A stretch of 16,077 bases of DNA from Holophaga sp. (GCA_031292735.1 JARLGP010000019.1:1-16077), one strand, 5' to 3'; numbered from the stretch's first letter, positions 5,638-12,621 are shown. Notes: generated by a model from the sequence alone, not told the origin. Program-made: numbers and translations.

Positions 5638-7515
5638 ATGCGCTCACCCTATTGCCTCTACCCCCCAAGAAGCAGGAACGGGCTTTTGCCAGGGATTGCG
5701 TCCGCCTCGCTTCCCGTGGCCGCGTTGGTGCTGACGCTGGCGTGCGGTGGCGGAGGTGGCGGCAGCAACACTCCGGCACAAGGCGTGTCCTTGGCGCTGG
5801 TCAGTCCGGCCCGGATCCAGGCTTCGGTTCCGGAAGGAAGCCAAATTCCGGATCAGACCATCGAGGTGCAGGCCTCAGGCAACCTGAACAGTTTGGCCGG
5901 GCAAACGATCTATGTCGAAGTCGTGGACCCCAATAATCTCTTCGTGCACACCAACCTCGCTGTCCGCCAGGGCGCACCTGGAATCTTCTATGCGACCCTG
6001 CCGGGACAGCCTCTGACTTCCATTCACGAATACACGGGCAACATCCAGATCGTGGTCTCCACCAGTTCTTCCTTTGCCACCCAGCTCGGAAATTCACCCC
6101 TGTCCGTTTCCTACGATGTGACGGTGACGCCCTCCCAGACGATCACGGGCAGCAGCCTCATCACCCACCTGCCCCTCGTCTCGGGCACCATCAACCCGGC
6201 GGCGGCGGTCCCCAACAAGCTTCCCCTCATCAACGCCATCCAGGCCGACGGAACCAAGCTGACCGGCAGCTACAACCAGGTGACGGGCGACTACACGATC
6301 CCCTTTGCCCCAGTCGGGTTCTTCTGGCTGCAAGCCAACGACTCCTTCATCTGGACTAACAGCAGTTCGGTGGATCTCGGCTGGAAACGCGGCGGACGCA
6401 ATGTCGCCCTTGACACGCTGGCCTCCACCATCACTTTCAATGCCACCACCATGGAATCATGGATTTCGGGCGACTACCTTCTGGCCTACGACTACAACAG
6501 CCACTTTTCTTTGAGCTGGTCGAACGTCCCCGACGGATCTCAATCCGCAAGCACGGACTTTTCCTGGTTGGGTAGCCCCCTGATCGACACCACTCAGGGC
6601 GATGTCCCCCAGGTCACCCAGTACGTGACCTCCCTCGGCGGAACGAACAACACGGAGCACACTTCCACCCCGACCATGGGCGGTGCCATCACCGGGGTCA
6701 CCCTGACCGATGGCAGCACGCAGACCCTGCCGGTAGCGGTTTCGGCCCTGACACCCAACGATCCGGTCACCGTGAACTTCAAACGGTCCCATTTCGCCGC
6801 CTACCGCACGGATTACAACACCCATGCCAGCTTGTCTTCAGGCCCGTTCATCGAGTTTGATTCGATCCCCGGAGCCTTGGCCTACGGCGACTCGGGGCCA
6901 TGGCTGGAAGGGCTCTACTGGGAGGATAGCGACAGCACCAAGATCTCGGACCCGGCGGTCCAGGCACTGTCAACCACCCCCCTGGCGACCGGATTCGAAC
7001 GAATCTACTACGCCGGGGAAAGCCACCACATGAGCCTCATGGCGCCAGGGGCCACCACGGCCTATACCCGGACAGTCAAAGGCCTTCGAACCTACACCCT
7101 CACGCCCACGACCACGGACAGCGCCACGGCCATCGATGTGATGGTGAGCCCGGTAATCAATCCCACGATCAACGGGAATTCCCTTTTCACCCCGCAGCAG
7201 GGCGTCGGCCTTACCCCGACCCTTTCCTGGACCGCGCCTGCCAGGGGCGTTCCCACAGCCTACCTGGTGACCCCGTTCCAGTTGAGCAACGTTGGTGGCA
7301 TTACCTACAGCAACCAGCTCGCTGCGAGGCTGTTCCTGCCCGGCACCATGACCTCGGTGACCCTGCCCGCAGACATCCTGCAAGCCGGGAATGCATACTA
7401 CTTCCTCATCACCGCCTTCAAAGACGACAACTTCCATCCGATGACGGCGCCCTGGGCCAACCATATGTTCCCCTACGGGATGTCGGAATCCGTCTCGTGC
7501 GTGGTGACCCCGTGA
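5638..7515 (+). CDS. Secreted lipoprotein of unknown function with C-terminal fibronectin-III-like domain
   Basis: ATG 5638 follows AAAGGAG at ideal spacing. The 625-residue product begins with an N-region rich in Arg/Pro, a hydrophobic core (about 20-34) and a lipobox-like LTLAC with Cys36, then a glycine run (GGGGGGS), the usual flexible tether of exported lipoproteins in this kind of bacterium. Threonine at -3 is not the common lipobox residue, so lipidation is likely rather than certain. The mature part is rich in Thr, Ser, Asn and aromatic residues with alternating strand-like patterns, suggesting beta-sandwich domains. A segment at about 525-605 (LTPTLSWTAPARG, then a Y-x-F-x-I-T-A ending) resembles a fibronectin type III repeat. 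The C-terminus is not an anchor or sorting signal. No enzyme motif is recognised. The gene stands alone, with its own upstream dyads, and codon usage is slightly less G/C-extreme than in the glycan operon. Confidence 0.75.
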   Translation: MRSPYCLYPPRSRNGLLPGIASASLPVAALVLTLACGGGGGGSNTPAQGVSLALVSPARIQASVPEGSQIPDQTIEVQASGNLNSLAGQTIYVEVVDPNNLFVHTNLAVRQGAPGIFYATLPGQPLTSIHEYTGNIQIVVSTSSSFATQLGNSPLSVSYDVTVTPSQTITGSSLITHLPLVSGTINPAAAVPNKLPLINAIQADGTKLTGSYNQVTGDYTIPFAPVGFFWLQANDSFIWTNSSSVDLGWKRGGRNVALDTLASTITFNATTMESWISGDYLLAYDYNSHFSLSWSNVPDGSQSASTDFSWLGSPLIDTTQGDVPQVTQYVTSLGGTNNTEHTSTPTMGGAITGVTLTDGSTQTLPVAVSALTPNDPVTVNFKRSHFAAYRTDYNTHASLSSGPFIEFDSIPGALAYGDSGPWLEGLYWEDSDSTKISDPAVQALSTTPLATGFERIYYAGESHHMSLMAPGATTAYTRTVKGLRTYTLTPTTTDSATAIDVMVSPVINPTINGNSLFTPQQGVGLTPTLSWTAPARGVPTAYLVTPFQLSNVGGITYSNQLAARLFLPGTMTSVTLPADILQAGNAYYFLITAFKDDNFHPMTAPWANHMFPYGMSESVSCVVTP

Positions 7516-7631
7516 TCAAGGCTCTTCCGACAGTGGTTCATAACTTTGGTGCGCACGATCCAGTATGATTCTTGATGCCTGGAGGCCGGTTCCAGGCCCA
7601 GGCCTGGATCGGCTCCATGGGCTCCGGATCG

Positions 7632-7676
7632 AGGTCGAGGAGGCGATGGATCCCCCTCGACCTTCCGTCCGGAAGG
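7632..7676. repeat. Two adjacent hairpins in the intergenic region
   Basis: AGGTCGAGG at 7632-7640 pairs with CCTCGACCT at 7655-7663 (9 bp, 14-nt loop). Overlapping it, CCTTCCG at 7661-7667 can pair with CGGAAGG at 7670-7676. The two share bases 7661-7663, so they are mutually exclusive at the tips. They begin 117 bp after the lipoprotein stop. No T-run follows, so a classical terminator is not supported; transcript 3'-end structure or chance remain possible. Confidence 0.35.
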
Positions 7677-7699
7677 CCGCCGCGGCGGGGCCTGTGCGG

Positions 7700-7729
7700 T
7701 TGAATCGACCGGCAAAGCGGGGGTATAAC
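7700..7729 (+). promoter_or_regulatory. Possible sigma-70-type promoter
   Basis: TTGAAT at 7700-7705 and TATAAC at 7724-7729 are 18 bp apart, close to the TTGACA/TATAAT consensus. If used, it would give a transcript with a leader of about 265 nt before the regulator ATG, containing the palindrome and the repeat. It is a match by eye only. Confidence 0.3.
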
Positions 7730-7803
7730 TGAACCCTGAACTCCGGTTCGCTTCCCCGTTGGGCTGGGACCGAGGCGAGATGAGTCCAATACTCCATTTT
7801 TAG

Positions 7804-7815
7804 AGTAAATTTACT
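7804..7815. repeat. 12-bp perfect palindrome overlapping the first repeat copy
   Basis: AGTAAATTTACT is identical on both strands. Its last five bases form the start of the 20-bp repeat at 7811-7830. The second repeat copy lacks the matching left half, so the palindrome is specific to the regulator's upstream region. It could be an operator or part of an extended binding site. Confidence 0.4.
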
Positions 7816-7837
7816 TAATTTTAAGGATTCGAATAGG
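7811..7837 (+). repeat. Direct repeat copy 1 (27 bp, upstream of the regulator gene)
   Basis: The first 20 bases, TTACTTAATTTTAAGGATTC, are identical to 8632-8651. Extending to 27 bases keeps 25 matches, with differences at positions 21 and 25. Inside is the dyad CTTAA-TT-TTAAG (7814-7825). The copy is about 165 bp upstream of the regulator ATG. An exact 20-bp match in AT-rich non-coding DNA, each time ahead of one of two adjacent signalling genes, suggests a shared regulatory element. Confidence 0.75.
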
Positions 7838-7965
7838 CTTGAGGTCTGCGACATTAAGGTTCCATTCTAAAGAATTCATCCTTATGACCCAGGTGCTCCT
7901 TTGCCGAATCCCAAGCTTGGCCCCACTGATGAACCTGGAGGGCCCTCGGTCTTGGGTGGTGGTGG

Positions 7966-7994
7966 TTCACATTCCGATTTCTAATTATTAATAT
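7966..7994 (+). promoter_or_regulatory. Predicted promoter giving a leaderless mRNA for the regulator
   Basis: TTCACA at 7966-7971 (5/6 to the -35 consensus) is 17 bp from TAATAT at 7989-7994 (4/6 to the -10 consensus). The expected start point, 7 bases past the -10 element, is base 8001, which is the A of the regulator's ATG. No Shine-Dalgarno sequence lies upstream of that ATG, which agrees with a leaderless transcript. Confidence 0.45.
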
Positions 7995-8000
7995 TATGCG

Positions 8001-8609
8001 ATGATTTCTGTCCTCATCGCCGACGATCAGAGAATGTTTTGCCAGGGGCTTGTTCGATTGTTCTCCGACGATCGGCGGTTCCGCCCGGTGCACGTGGCTG
8101 GCAACGGTCTGGAAGCCCTGGCCGGCATCGTCCGGTTCCGGCCCGACGTGGCCGTGCTGGCCCTGACCATGCAGGGGTTGAGCGGATTCGAGGTCACCAC
8201 CCGGGTCATCGCGGACCAACTGCCCACCCGCTGCATCATCCTGGCGCTGCGTGGGGAGCATGCCTGCATCCCGAAGCTGCTGGCGGAGGGCGCCCGAGGC
8301 TGCTTGTTCAAGGACGCGGCCTTCGAGGAACTTGCGGACCTGGCCCAGCGGGTGGCGGCAGACCGGCCCGACGCCGCGGAAGCCGGCCGGGCGCCGGGGT
8401 TGAAGCCCGGCCACGCCTTCGAATTGAGCAAGCGGGAACTGGAAGTCTTGCGCCTGGTCGCCCGTGGCCTCACCAGCAAGCAGATCGCCCGGGCCATGTT
8501 CATCAGCCCCTACACCGTGGATTCGCATCGCCAGCGCATCATGCAGAAACTGTCCATCAGCAACGGCCCGGGTCTGGTCCGGTATGCCCTCTGCCACGGC
8601 ATCACCTGA
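8001..8609 (+). CDS. LuxR/NarL-type transcription regulator with a degenerate (non-phosphorylatable) receiver domain
   Basis: The 202-residue protein has a receiver-like domain (about 1-120) and a C-terminal LuxR helix-turn-helix (about 137-200: ELSKRELEVLRLVARGLTSK, then FISPYTVDSHRQRIMQKL). The fold of an NarL/FixJ response regulator is kept: the acidic pair Asp8-Asp9 in VLIADDQ and the switch lysine Lys104 in CLFKDA. The phospho-accepting aspartate is missing, however: PDVAVLALTMQG has Ala54 (codon GCC, 8160-8162) where PDVVLMDLxMPG would have Asp. The conserved Thr/Ser is also replaced (Ala82 in IILALRG), and the usual Pro after Met is Gln58. The protein therefore probably works without phosphorylation, through ligand, partner or dose. 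ATG 8001 has no ribosome binding site and sits at the predicted transcription start. A histidine kinase gene follows. Confidence 0.9.
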   Translation: MISVLIADDQRMFCQGLVRLFSDDRRFRPVHVAGNGLEALAGIVRFRPDVAVLALTMQGLSGFEVTTRVIADQLPTRCIILALRGEHACIPKLLAEGARGCLFKDAAFEELADLAQRVAADRPDAAEAGRAPGLKPGHAFELSKRELEVLRLVARGLTSKQIARAMFISPYTVDSHRQRIMQKLSISNGPGLVRYALCHGIT

Positions 8610-8631
8610 CGCCGGCCATTTCTTGCCGGAA

Positions 8632-8658
8632 TTACTTAATTTTAAGGATTCCAATTGG
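8632..8658 (+). repeat. Direct repeat copy 2 (27 bp, upstream of the histidine kinase gene)
   Basis: Bases 8632-8651 are identical to 7811-7830, and 25 of 27 match over the longer span. It begins 23 bp after the regulator stop and ends about 120 bp before the kinase ATG. The CTTAA-TT-TTAAG dyad lies at 8635-8646, and a CCAATTGG palindrome forms at its right end (8651-8658). It lies within the 168-bp gap between the two genes, suggesting the kinase has its own regulated promoter. Confidence 0.75.
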
Positions 8659-8777
8659 TGCAATCCCTGGCAAGTTGATAGTTACATTGTTTGAAATGAG
8701 GGGGCACGCTAGGCAATTCAAAGACCATAACCGTGATTTGCAGTTCGTTTGGTTATATGGCAAAGGAATCAAATAGT

Positions 8778-9629
8778 ATGGCTAAGGTTCACACCGGGCC
8801 AGGTCCCGAGCCCAATTATAATATCGATTCATCAAAGCTGGATCCGCTCCCGGATGTTGCCTGGGCGCCGGACTGGATGAAGGATGCGCATCAAGTCCAG
8901 AAAATGACCATGCTTGGCGCCCTCGCCGGCGGCATCGCCCATGACTTCAACAACATTCTCACCGCCATCCAACACACCACGGAGCGCATCCAACCGGCGC
9001 TCGCCCAGGGCCATCCGATCCAGCCCCTGCTGGAAACCATCCAAAGCGCCATCCATCGCGGGGCGCAATTGAACCGGCAGATACTCACCTTCAGCAGGAG
9101 GGAGGCCACGGCGCGGGTGCGGTTCGACATGAGCATCCTGGTCAAGGAAGCCGTGCAGCTGCTGCATGCTGCCTTGCCTGATAACGTTAAAATCAATGAT
9201 GAAATTGAAGCTTCAATCTGGATTCTGGGCGACCCCAACCAGATCCACCAGGTTTTCATGAATCTGGCCATCAATGCCCACCATGCCATGGCCCCCCAGG
9301 GGGGCTTGCTTGGCATCAGCATTCATCCGGTGTGTCTGGAAAACCCGCAGCAGGAGCTGTCGGCCGGGCGCTACGCCGTGCTCGAAGTGAACGATACCGG
9401 GTGCGGCATGAAACCCGAGGTTCTGCGGGAGATTTTCGCGCCCTTCTTTACCACCAAGGCGAACCCGGAGGCGACCGGGCTGGGGCTGGCCATCACCAAG
9501 GAAATCATCCATAAACATGGCGGCACCATCCAGGTGGCCAGCGAACCCGGGAAGGGCAGCGCGTTCCGGGTCCTGTTGCCCATGGTGAGCTCCGAAGGGC
9601 AGGCCTGGGCGCTCGAGGACGGGCCGTGA
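8778..9629 (+). CDS. Soluble NtrB-like sensor histidine kinase without a sensor domain
   Basis: The 283-residue protein has a short polar N-terminus (1-35) and then a full kinase core: H-box LAGGIAHDFNNILTAI (phosphorylated His55), N-box QVFMNLAINAHHAM (Asn166), G1 box NDTGCGM (Asp206), F-box IFAPFFTT (219-226) and G2 box TGLGLAI (233-239). The HDFNN form places it with NtrB-like kinases. It has no transmembrane segment, PAS, GAF or receiver domain. ATG 8778 is preceded by AAAGGA at 8762-8767. ATG 8757 and GTG 8733 are in frame but lack ribosome binding sites. It follows the degenerate-receiver regulator, which cannot be its normal phosphate acceptor, so its partner is probably encoded elsewhere. 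An AT-rich patch at about 9179-9222 differs from the surrounding coding DNA. Confidence 0.92.
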   Translation: MAKVHTGPGPEPNYNIDSSKLDPLPDVAWAPDWMKDAHQVQKMTMLGALAGGIAHDFNNILTAIQHTTERIQPALAQGHPIQPLLETIQSAIHRGAQLNRQILTFSRREATARVRFDMSILVKEAVQLLHAALPDNVKINDEIEASIWILGDPNQIHQVFMNLAINAHHAMAPQGGLLGISIHPVCLENPQQELSAGRYAVLEVNDTGCGMKPEVLREIFAPFFTTKANPEATGLGLAITKEIIHKHGGTIQVASEPGKGSAFRVLLPMVSSEGQAWALEDGP

Positions 9630-9641
9630 ACCGGCGCCGGT
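9630..9641. repeat. 12-bp perfect palindrome just after the kinase stop
   Basis: ACCGGCGCCGGT starts at the base after the TGA. As RNA it would form at most a very tight hairpin, and no T-run follows. It may be only a product of high G+C content. The rest of the 167-bp gap before cheW shows a 5-bp GTGAG/CTCAC pairing (9749-9753 with 9768-9772) and no clear promoter. Confidence 0.25.
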
Positions 9642-9796
9642 CCGAGCCCACGGCCCGGGACCAGCGCCCCGTTCTTCCTGCCAACGACCATTCGGGCGCT
9701 CCGCCCAGGGGAATGCCATGTTCAAGATCGAACCGCCCAGCCCCGGTGGTGAGTCGGCCTACAGTCCCTCACGGAAAACCCATTGGAGAGCATGTC

Positions 9797-10315
9797 ATGG
9801 CGGAATTGATCCAGTTCAGCAAGCGGCAGACCCAGGCCCTGGCCGCCACCCCGGTGGAGCAGCGGGAACAGTACCTGGCCTTCACCCTGGGTGACGAGAC
9901 CTTCGCCATGGACATCCGGTCCATCCGGGAAGTGATCCAGTTCGGCGGCATCACCGCGGTGCCCTTGATGCCCCCGTTCATCCGCGGGGTCATCAACCTG
10001 AGGGGTTCGGTGGTTCCGGTGATCGACCTTCTGGTGCGCTTCGGCCGGCCGGCGACCGTGGAGGCTCCGCGCACCTGCGTGGTGATCCTGGAACTGTCCC
10101 AGGGCGACGTCACCGCCGAATTGGGCGTCATGGTGGACAACGTCAACGAGGTCCTGTCCATCGGCGCCAGCGAGATCGAACCCGCGCCCGCCTTCGGCAG
10201 CGATATCCGCTCGGAATTCATTGCCGGCGTGGCCAAGGTGGGAGACCGCTTCGTCATTCTCCTGGACGTGGACCGTGTCCTGTCCACGGAAGAACTGGCC
10301 GCCCTGGTCGGCTAG
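9797..10315 (+). CDS. cheW: CheW chemotaxis coupling protein
   Basis: The 172-residue single CheW domain links chemoreceptors to the CheA kinase at the inner face of the membrane. Typical elements: YLAFTLGDETFAMDIRSIRE near 27-46, VPLMPPFIRGVINLRGSVVP (55-74) with the NLRG core, VIDLLVRFG, and the late strand/helix with IAGVAKVGDRFVILLDVDRVL. ATG 9797 is chosen because GGAGAG lies at 9785-9790 with 6-bp spacing. An in-frame GTG at 9626 would add 57 low-complexity residues with no family likeness and overlap the kinase stop. The N-terminal 25 residues before the domain are polar, as in many CheW proteins. It is followed after 57 bp by a chemoreceptor gene in the same direction, so the two are likely co-expressed. 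No cheA, cheY, cheB or cheR is in the window. Confidence 0.93.
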   Translation: MAELIQFSKRQTQALAATPVEQREQYLAFTLGDETFAMDIRSIREVIQFGGITAVPLMPPFIRGVINLRGSVVPVIDLLVRFGRPATVEAPRTCVVILELSQGDVTAELGVMVDNVNEVLSIGASEIEPAPAFGSDIRSEFIAGVAKVGDRFVILLDVDRVLSTEELAALVG

Positions 10316-10372
10316 CGGCGGCTGTCCCGCATCCCCCCATTCCAACTCAGCCCGCACTTTCTGGAGGTTCCC

Positions 10373-11998
10373 GTGAACTGGTTCAAATCGCTTCGCCTCG
10401 CGGCGCAGCTCAACGTCTCCTTCGTCCTGGTGGCCATCATTACGGTGGTGGTCGGCCTGTTCGGCATCCAGGGCTCGCTCAAGATCCACAATCTAATGGA
10501 TGACTCCTACAGCAACAACACCATGAGCATCCTTTACACCGCCAACGCAAACCAGGCCCTGGCCGATCTCCAGCGCAACTTCAACACCTACCTCCTGGCT
10601 CCGGACACGGCGGAGCGCCGCGCCACCGCCGAAAGCATCGCCAAGTACCGGGCCGCGGTCACCGACTGGTCGGCCAAGGAGCGGAACACCCAGATGAGCG
10701 AGGTGGAGGCGGGCCGCTGGAGGGAGTTCGACAAGGAGTGGGATCCCTACATGAGTTCCAGCAGGCGGAGCATGGAACTGGCGGACGCGGGCAAGAACGC
10801 GGACGCGCAGAAGTGGCTGTACAGCGACACCCGCGCCAAGTACCACGATGTGGCCAATACCCTTGGCACCATCGTCGAGGACAACCGGAAAGGGGCGGAG
10901 GAGGCCAACAAGACCGGCATGGCCGCCTATGAAAAGATCCGCAACACCACCTTGGGGATCATCGTCGCCGGGTTCGTGGTGTCCATCCTGCTCGGCTTCC
11001 TGGTCACCCGGGTCATCAAGGTCACGGTCGGCGGCGAGCCCAGGGAGGCCGCCCGGATCGCCGGGCTGGTGGCCGGCGGGGACCTGTCCATGGACGTGCA
11101 GCTGGCCCCCGGCGACAGCACCAGCATGATGGCCTCCATCAAGGGCATGGTGACCAAGCTGGCCGAGATCATCGGCCAGACCCGGACCGCGTCCAGCAAC
11201 CTGGTGGCGGCCTCCCAGCAGGTCAGCGCCACCGCCCAGACCCTGAGCCAGGGCGCCTCCGAGCAGTCCGCCAGCGTCGAGGAGACCAGCGCCTCCATGG
11301 AGCAGATGAGCAGCTCCATCGCCCAGAACAACGAAAACGCCAAGGTCACCGGCGACATCGCCACCCGCACCGCCAAGGAGACCGTGGACGGCGGCCAGGC
11401 GGTGCATGAAACGGTCACCGCCATGAAACAGATCGCCCAGAAGATTTCCATCGTCGACGACATCGCCTACCAGACCAACCTGCTGGCCCTGAACGCGGCC
11501 ATCGAAGCGGGCCGGGCCGGGGAGCACGGCAAGGGCTTCGCCGTGGTGGCCGCGGAAGTGCGCAAGCTGGCCGAGCGCAGCCAGGTGGCCGCGGAAGAGA
11601 TCAGCCGGCTGGCCACCAGCAGCGTGGACCTGGCGGAAAAGGCCGGAACCCTGCTGGGCGAGATCGTCCCCTCCATCCAGAAGACCGCCGACCTGGTCCA
11701 GGAAATCTCCGCCGCCTCCGCCGAACAGAATTCCGGGGTGGGCCAGATCAACGGCGCCATCAACCAGATCAGCCAGGCCGTGCAGCAGAGCGCCGCCGCC
11801 TCCGAAGAGCTGGCTTCCACCTCCGAAGAGATGAACTCCCAGGCCGAGGAGCTCCAGACCATGATGGCGTTCTTCACCCTGTCCCGCGGCCGGGAGCAGG
11901 AAGGCGCGGCACGGGCCCAGACGCCCTCGCTGCCCGCCATGAGCGTGCGGAGGGCGCCGGACAAGGGAACGCGGCCCGGGGACTTCGTCAAATTCTAG
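10373..11998 (+). CDS. Methyl-accepting chemotaxis protein with four-helix-bundle sensor domain
   Basis: The 541-residue chemoreceptor has a membrane helix at 13-34, a periplasmic helical ligand domain at about 35-190 (4HB_MCP type), a second membrane helix at 193-214, and a HAMP region beginning [20 protein letters not shown]. The cytoplasmic signalling coiled coil follows. Its hairpin tip, [20 protein letters not shown] then [19 protein letters not shown] (364-403), contacts CheA/CheW. Glu/Gln-rich heptads ([20 protein letters not shown] and [13 protein letters not shown]) look like methylation sites. The start is GTG 10373, with GGAGG at 10363-10367. It ends ...PGDFVKF without an NWETF-type CheR/CheB tether. 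Ligand is unknown. It follows cheW by 57 bp and meets amrA tail to tail, sharing the bases CTAG at its stop. Confidence 0.95.
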   Translation: MNWFKSLRLAAQLNVSFVLVAIITVVVGLFGIQGSLKIHNLMDDSYSNNTMSILYTANANQALADLQRNFNTYLLAPDTAERRATAESIAKYRAAVTDWSAKERNTQMSEVEAGRWREFDKEWDPYMSSSRRSMELADAGKNADAQKWLYSDTRAKYHDVANTLGTIVEDNRKGAEEANKTGMAAYEKIRNTTLGIIVAGFVVSILLGFLVTRVIKVTVGGEPREAARIAGLVAGGDLSMDVQLAPGDSTSMMASIKGMVTKLAEIIGQTRTASSNLVAASQQVSATAQTLSQGASEQSASVEETSASMEQMSSSIAQNNENAKVTGDIATRTAKETVDGGQAVHETVTAMKQIAQKISIVDDIAYQTNLLALNAAIEAGRAGEHGKGFAVVAAEVRKLAERSQVAAEEISRLATSSVDLAEKAGTLLGEIVPSIQKTADLVQEISAASAEQNSGVGQINGAINQISQAVQQSAAASEELASTSEEMNSQAEELQTMMAFFTLSRGREQEGAARAQTPSLPAMSVRRAPDKGTRPGDFVKF

Positions 11999-12621
11999 CG
12001 TCCGGCCGCGGGCCCTCCTTCCGGCCCGCCGCCTTCCCGGATGCATTCCGTGTGGAACCGCGAGGCCTCCAGCTCGGTGGCCGGGAACGACGGAGCGAGG
12101 CCCGCCTTTAGTTTCAGCCGGCGGAGGAACTCCGCGGGGTCCGGCAGGCTGGCCCAGACCGAGGGCAGGAAGACGGCATGGCGCTGGCCGGTCTGGATGA
12201 TGAGGCCGTCCTTGCCCGGCACCAGTTGGGCCAGCAGGTCCGCTTCGGAGCCGAAGGCGATGGCCTGCGGGAGGCTGAGCAGCGACAGGTCGATGGCGAG
12301 GTCGTCGAATTCCCCCAGGGCGACCGGCGGGAAGCGGGGATCCCGGAAGGCCGCCTCGAAGGCCAGGACCGCCACGTCTTCGGCCAGGGGCAGGCAGGCC
12401 CTGGTGCGGCCGATGCAGCCGCGCAGCCGGTCCTGGAGGGTGAGGGTGACGAAGACCGCGCGTTCCACCGTCAGGGCCGCGGGCAGCGCGGCCAGGTCCG
12501 GCGGAAGCGGACGGTCATGGGTCAGCCCGTGGCGGATGGAGGCCCGGGCGATGCCCAGCAGGGTCTCCCGCTGGGTGGGGGTGAGGGCGCCGGGGCGCTC
12601 AAGCGAAGGCGAAGGCGCCAT
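11995..12621 (-). CDS. amrA: AmmeMemoRadiSam system protein A (AMMECR1 domain)
   Basis: The 208-residue protein matches the AMMECR1 family: the signature LRGCIGR at 66-72, [13 protein letters not shown] near 88-100, and the late block [25 protein letters not shown] (151-175) with the conserved KAGL. The ATG at 12619-12621 is the natural start. It overlaps the end of amrB by 23 bp, showing translational coupling. The short C-terminal tail (after about 195) is Gly/Pro-rich and probably disordered. In prokaryotes this protein occurs with a MEMO-like protein and a radical SAM enzyme; the joint biochemical role is not settled, so I state only the family. The stop codon TAG (minus strand 11997-11995) shares CTAG with the stop of the convergent chemoreceptor, leaving no space for a terminator between them. 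Confidence 0.9.
   Translation of the reverse strand: MAPSPSLERPGALTPTQRETLLGIARASIRHGLTHDRPLPPDLAALPAALTVERAVFVTLTLQDRLRGCIGRTRACLPLAEDVAVLAFEAAFRDPRFPPVALGEFDDLAIDLSLLSLPQAIAFGSEADLLAQLVPGKDGLIIQTGQRHAVFLPSVWASLPDPAEFLRRLKLKAGLAPSFPATELEASRFHTECIREGGGPEGGPAAGR

Larger units (their letters stand above)
7516..8000. other. 485-bp intergenic region upstream of the LuxR-type regulator
   Basis: No convincing gene was found here. The first part (7580-7690) is GC-rich and self-complementary. The middle has a possible promoter (7700-7729). From about 7795 the DNA becomes AT-rich and holds a palindrome, the 20-bp repeat and a degenerate partial copy (TTAAGGTTCCATT at 7854-7866). A G-rich stretch (7937-7966) then leads into the predicted leaderless promoter of the regulator gene. 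Such a long, structured leader region is unusual in this compact window and suggests heavy regulation. Confidence 0.6.

Noticed and set aside
7700..7740. Possible riboswitch piece GGCAAAGCGG
   Set aside because: The surrounding stems and the other conserved half of a cyclic-di-GMP aptamer could not be found; more simply explained as part of a promoter region.
8701..8716. Sigma-54 promoter upstream of the kinase (GGGGCACG...GGCAA)
   Set aside because: GGCACG fits the -24 element, but the GC of the -12 element is two bases too close and TTGC is not formed.
9626..9796. Longer form of CheW starting at GTG 9626
   Set aside because: The extra 57 residues have no family likeness, there is no clear ribosome binding site, and ATG 9797 has a good one at the normal domain start.
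10493..12046. 517-codon minus-strand open frame opposite the first chemoreceptor
   Set aside because: Rich in Gly, His, Leu and Asp repeats that mirror the coiled-coil heptads of the receptor; no ribosome binding site and no family likeness.
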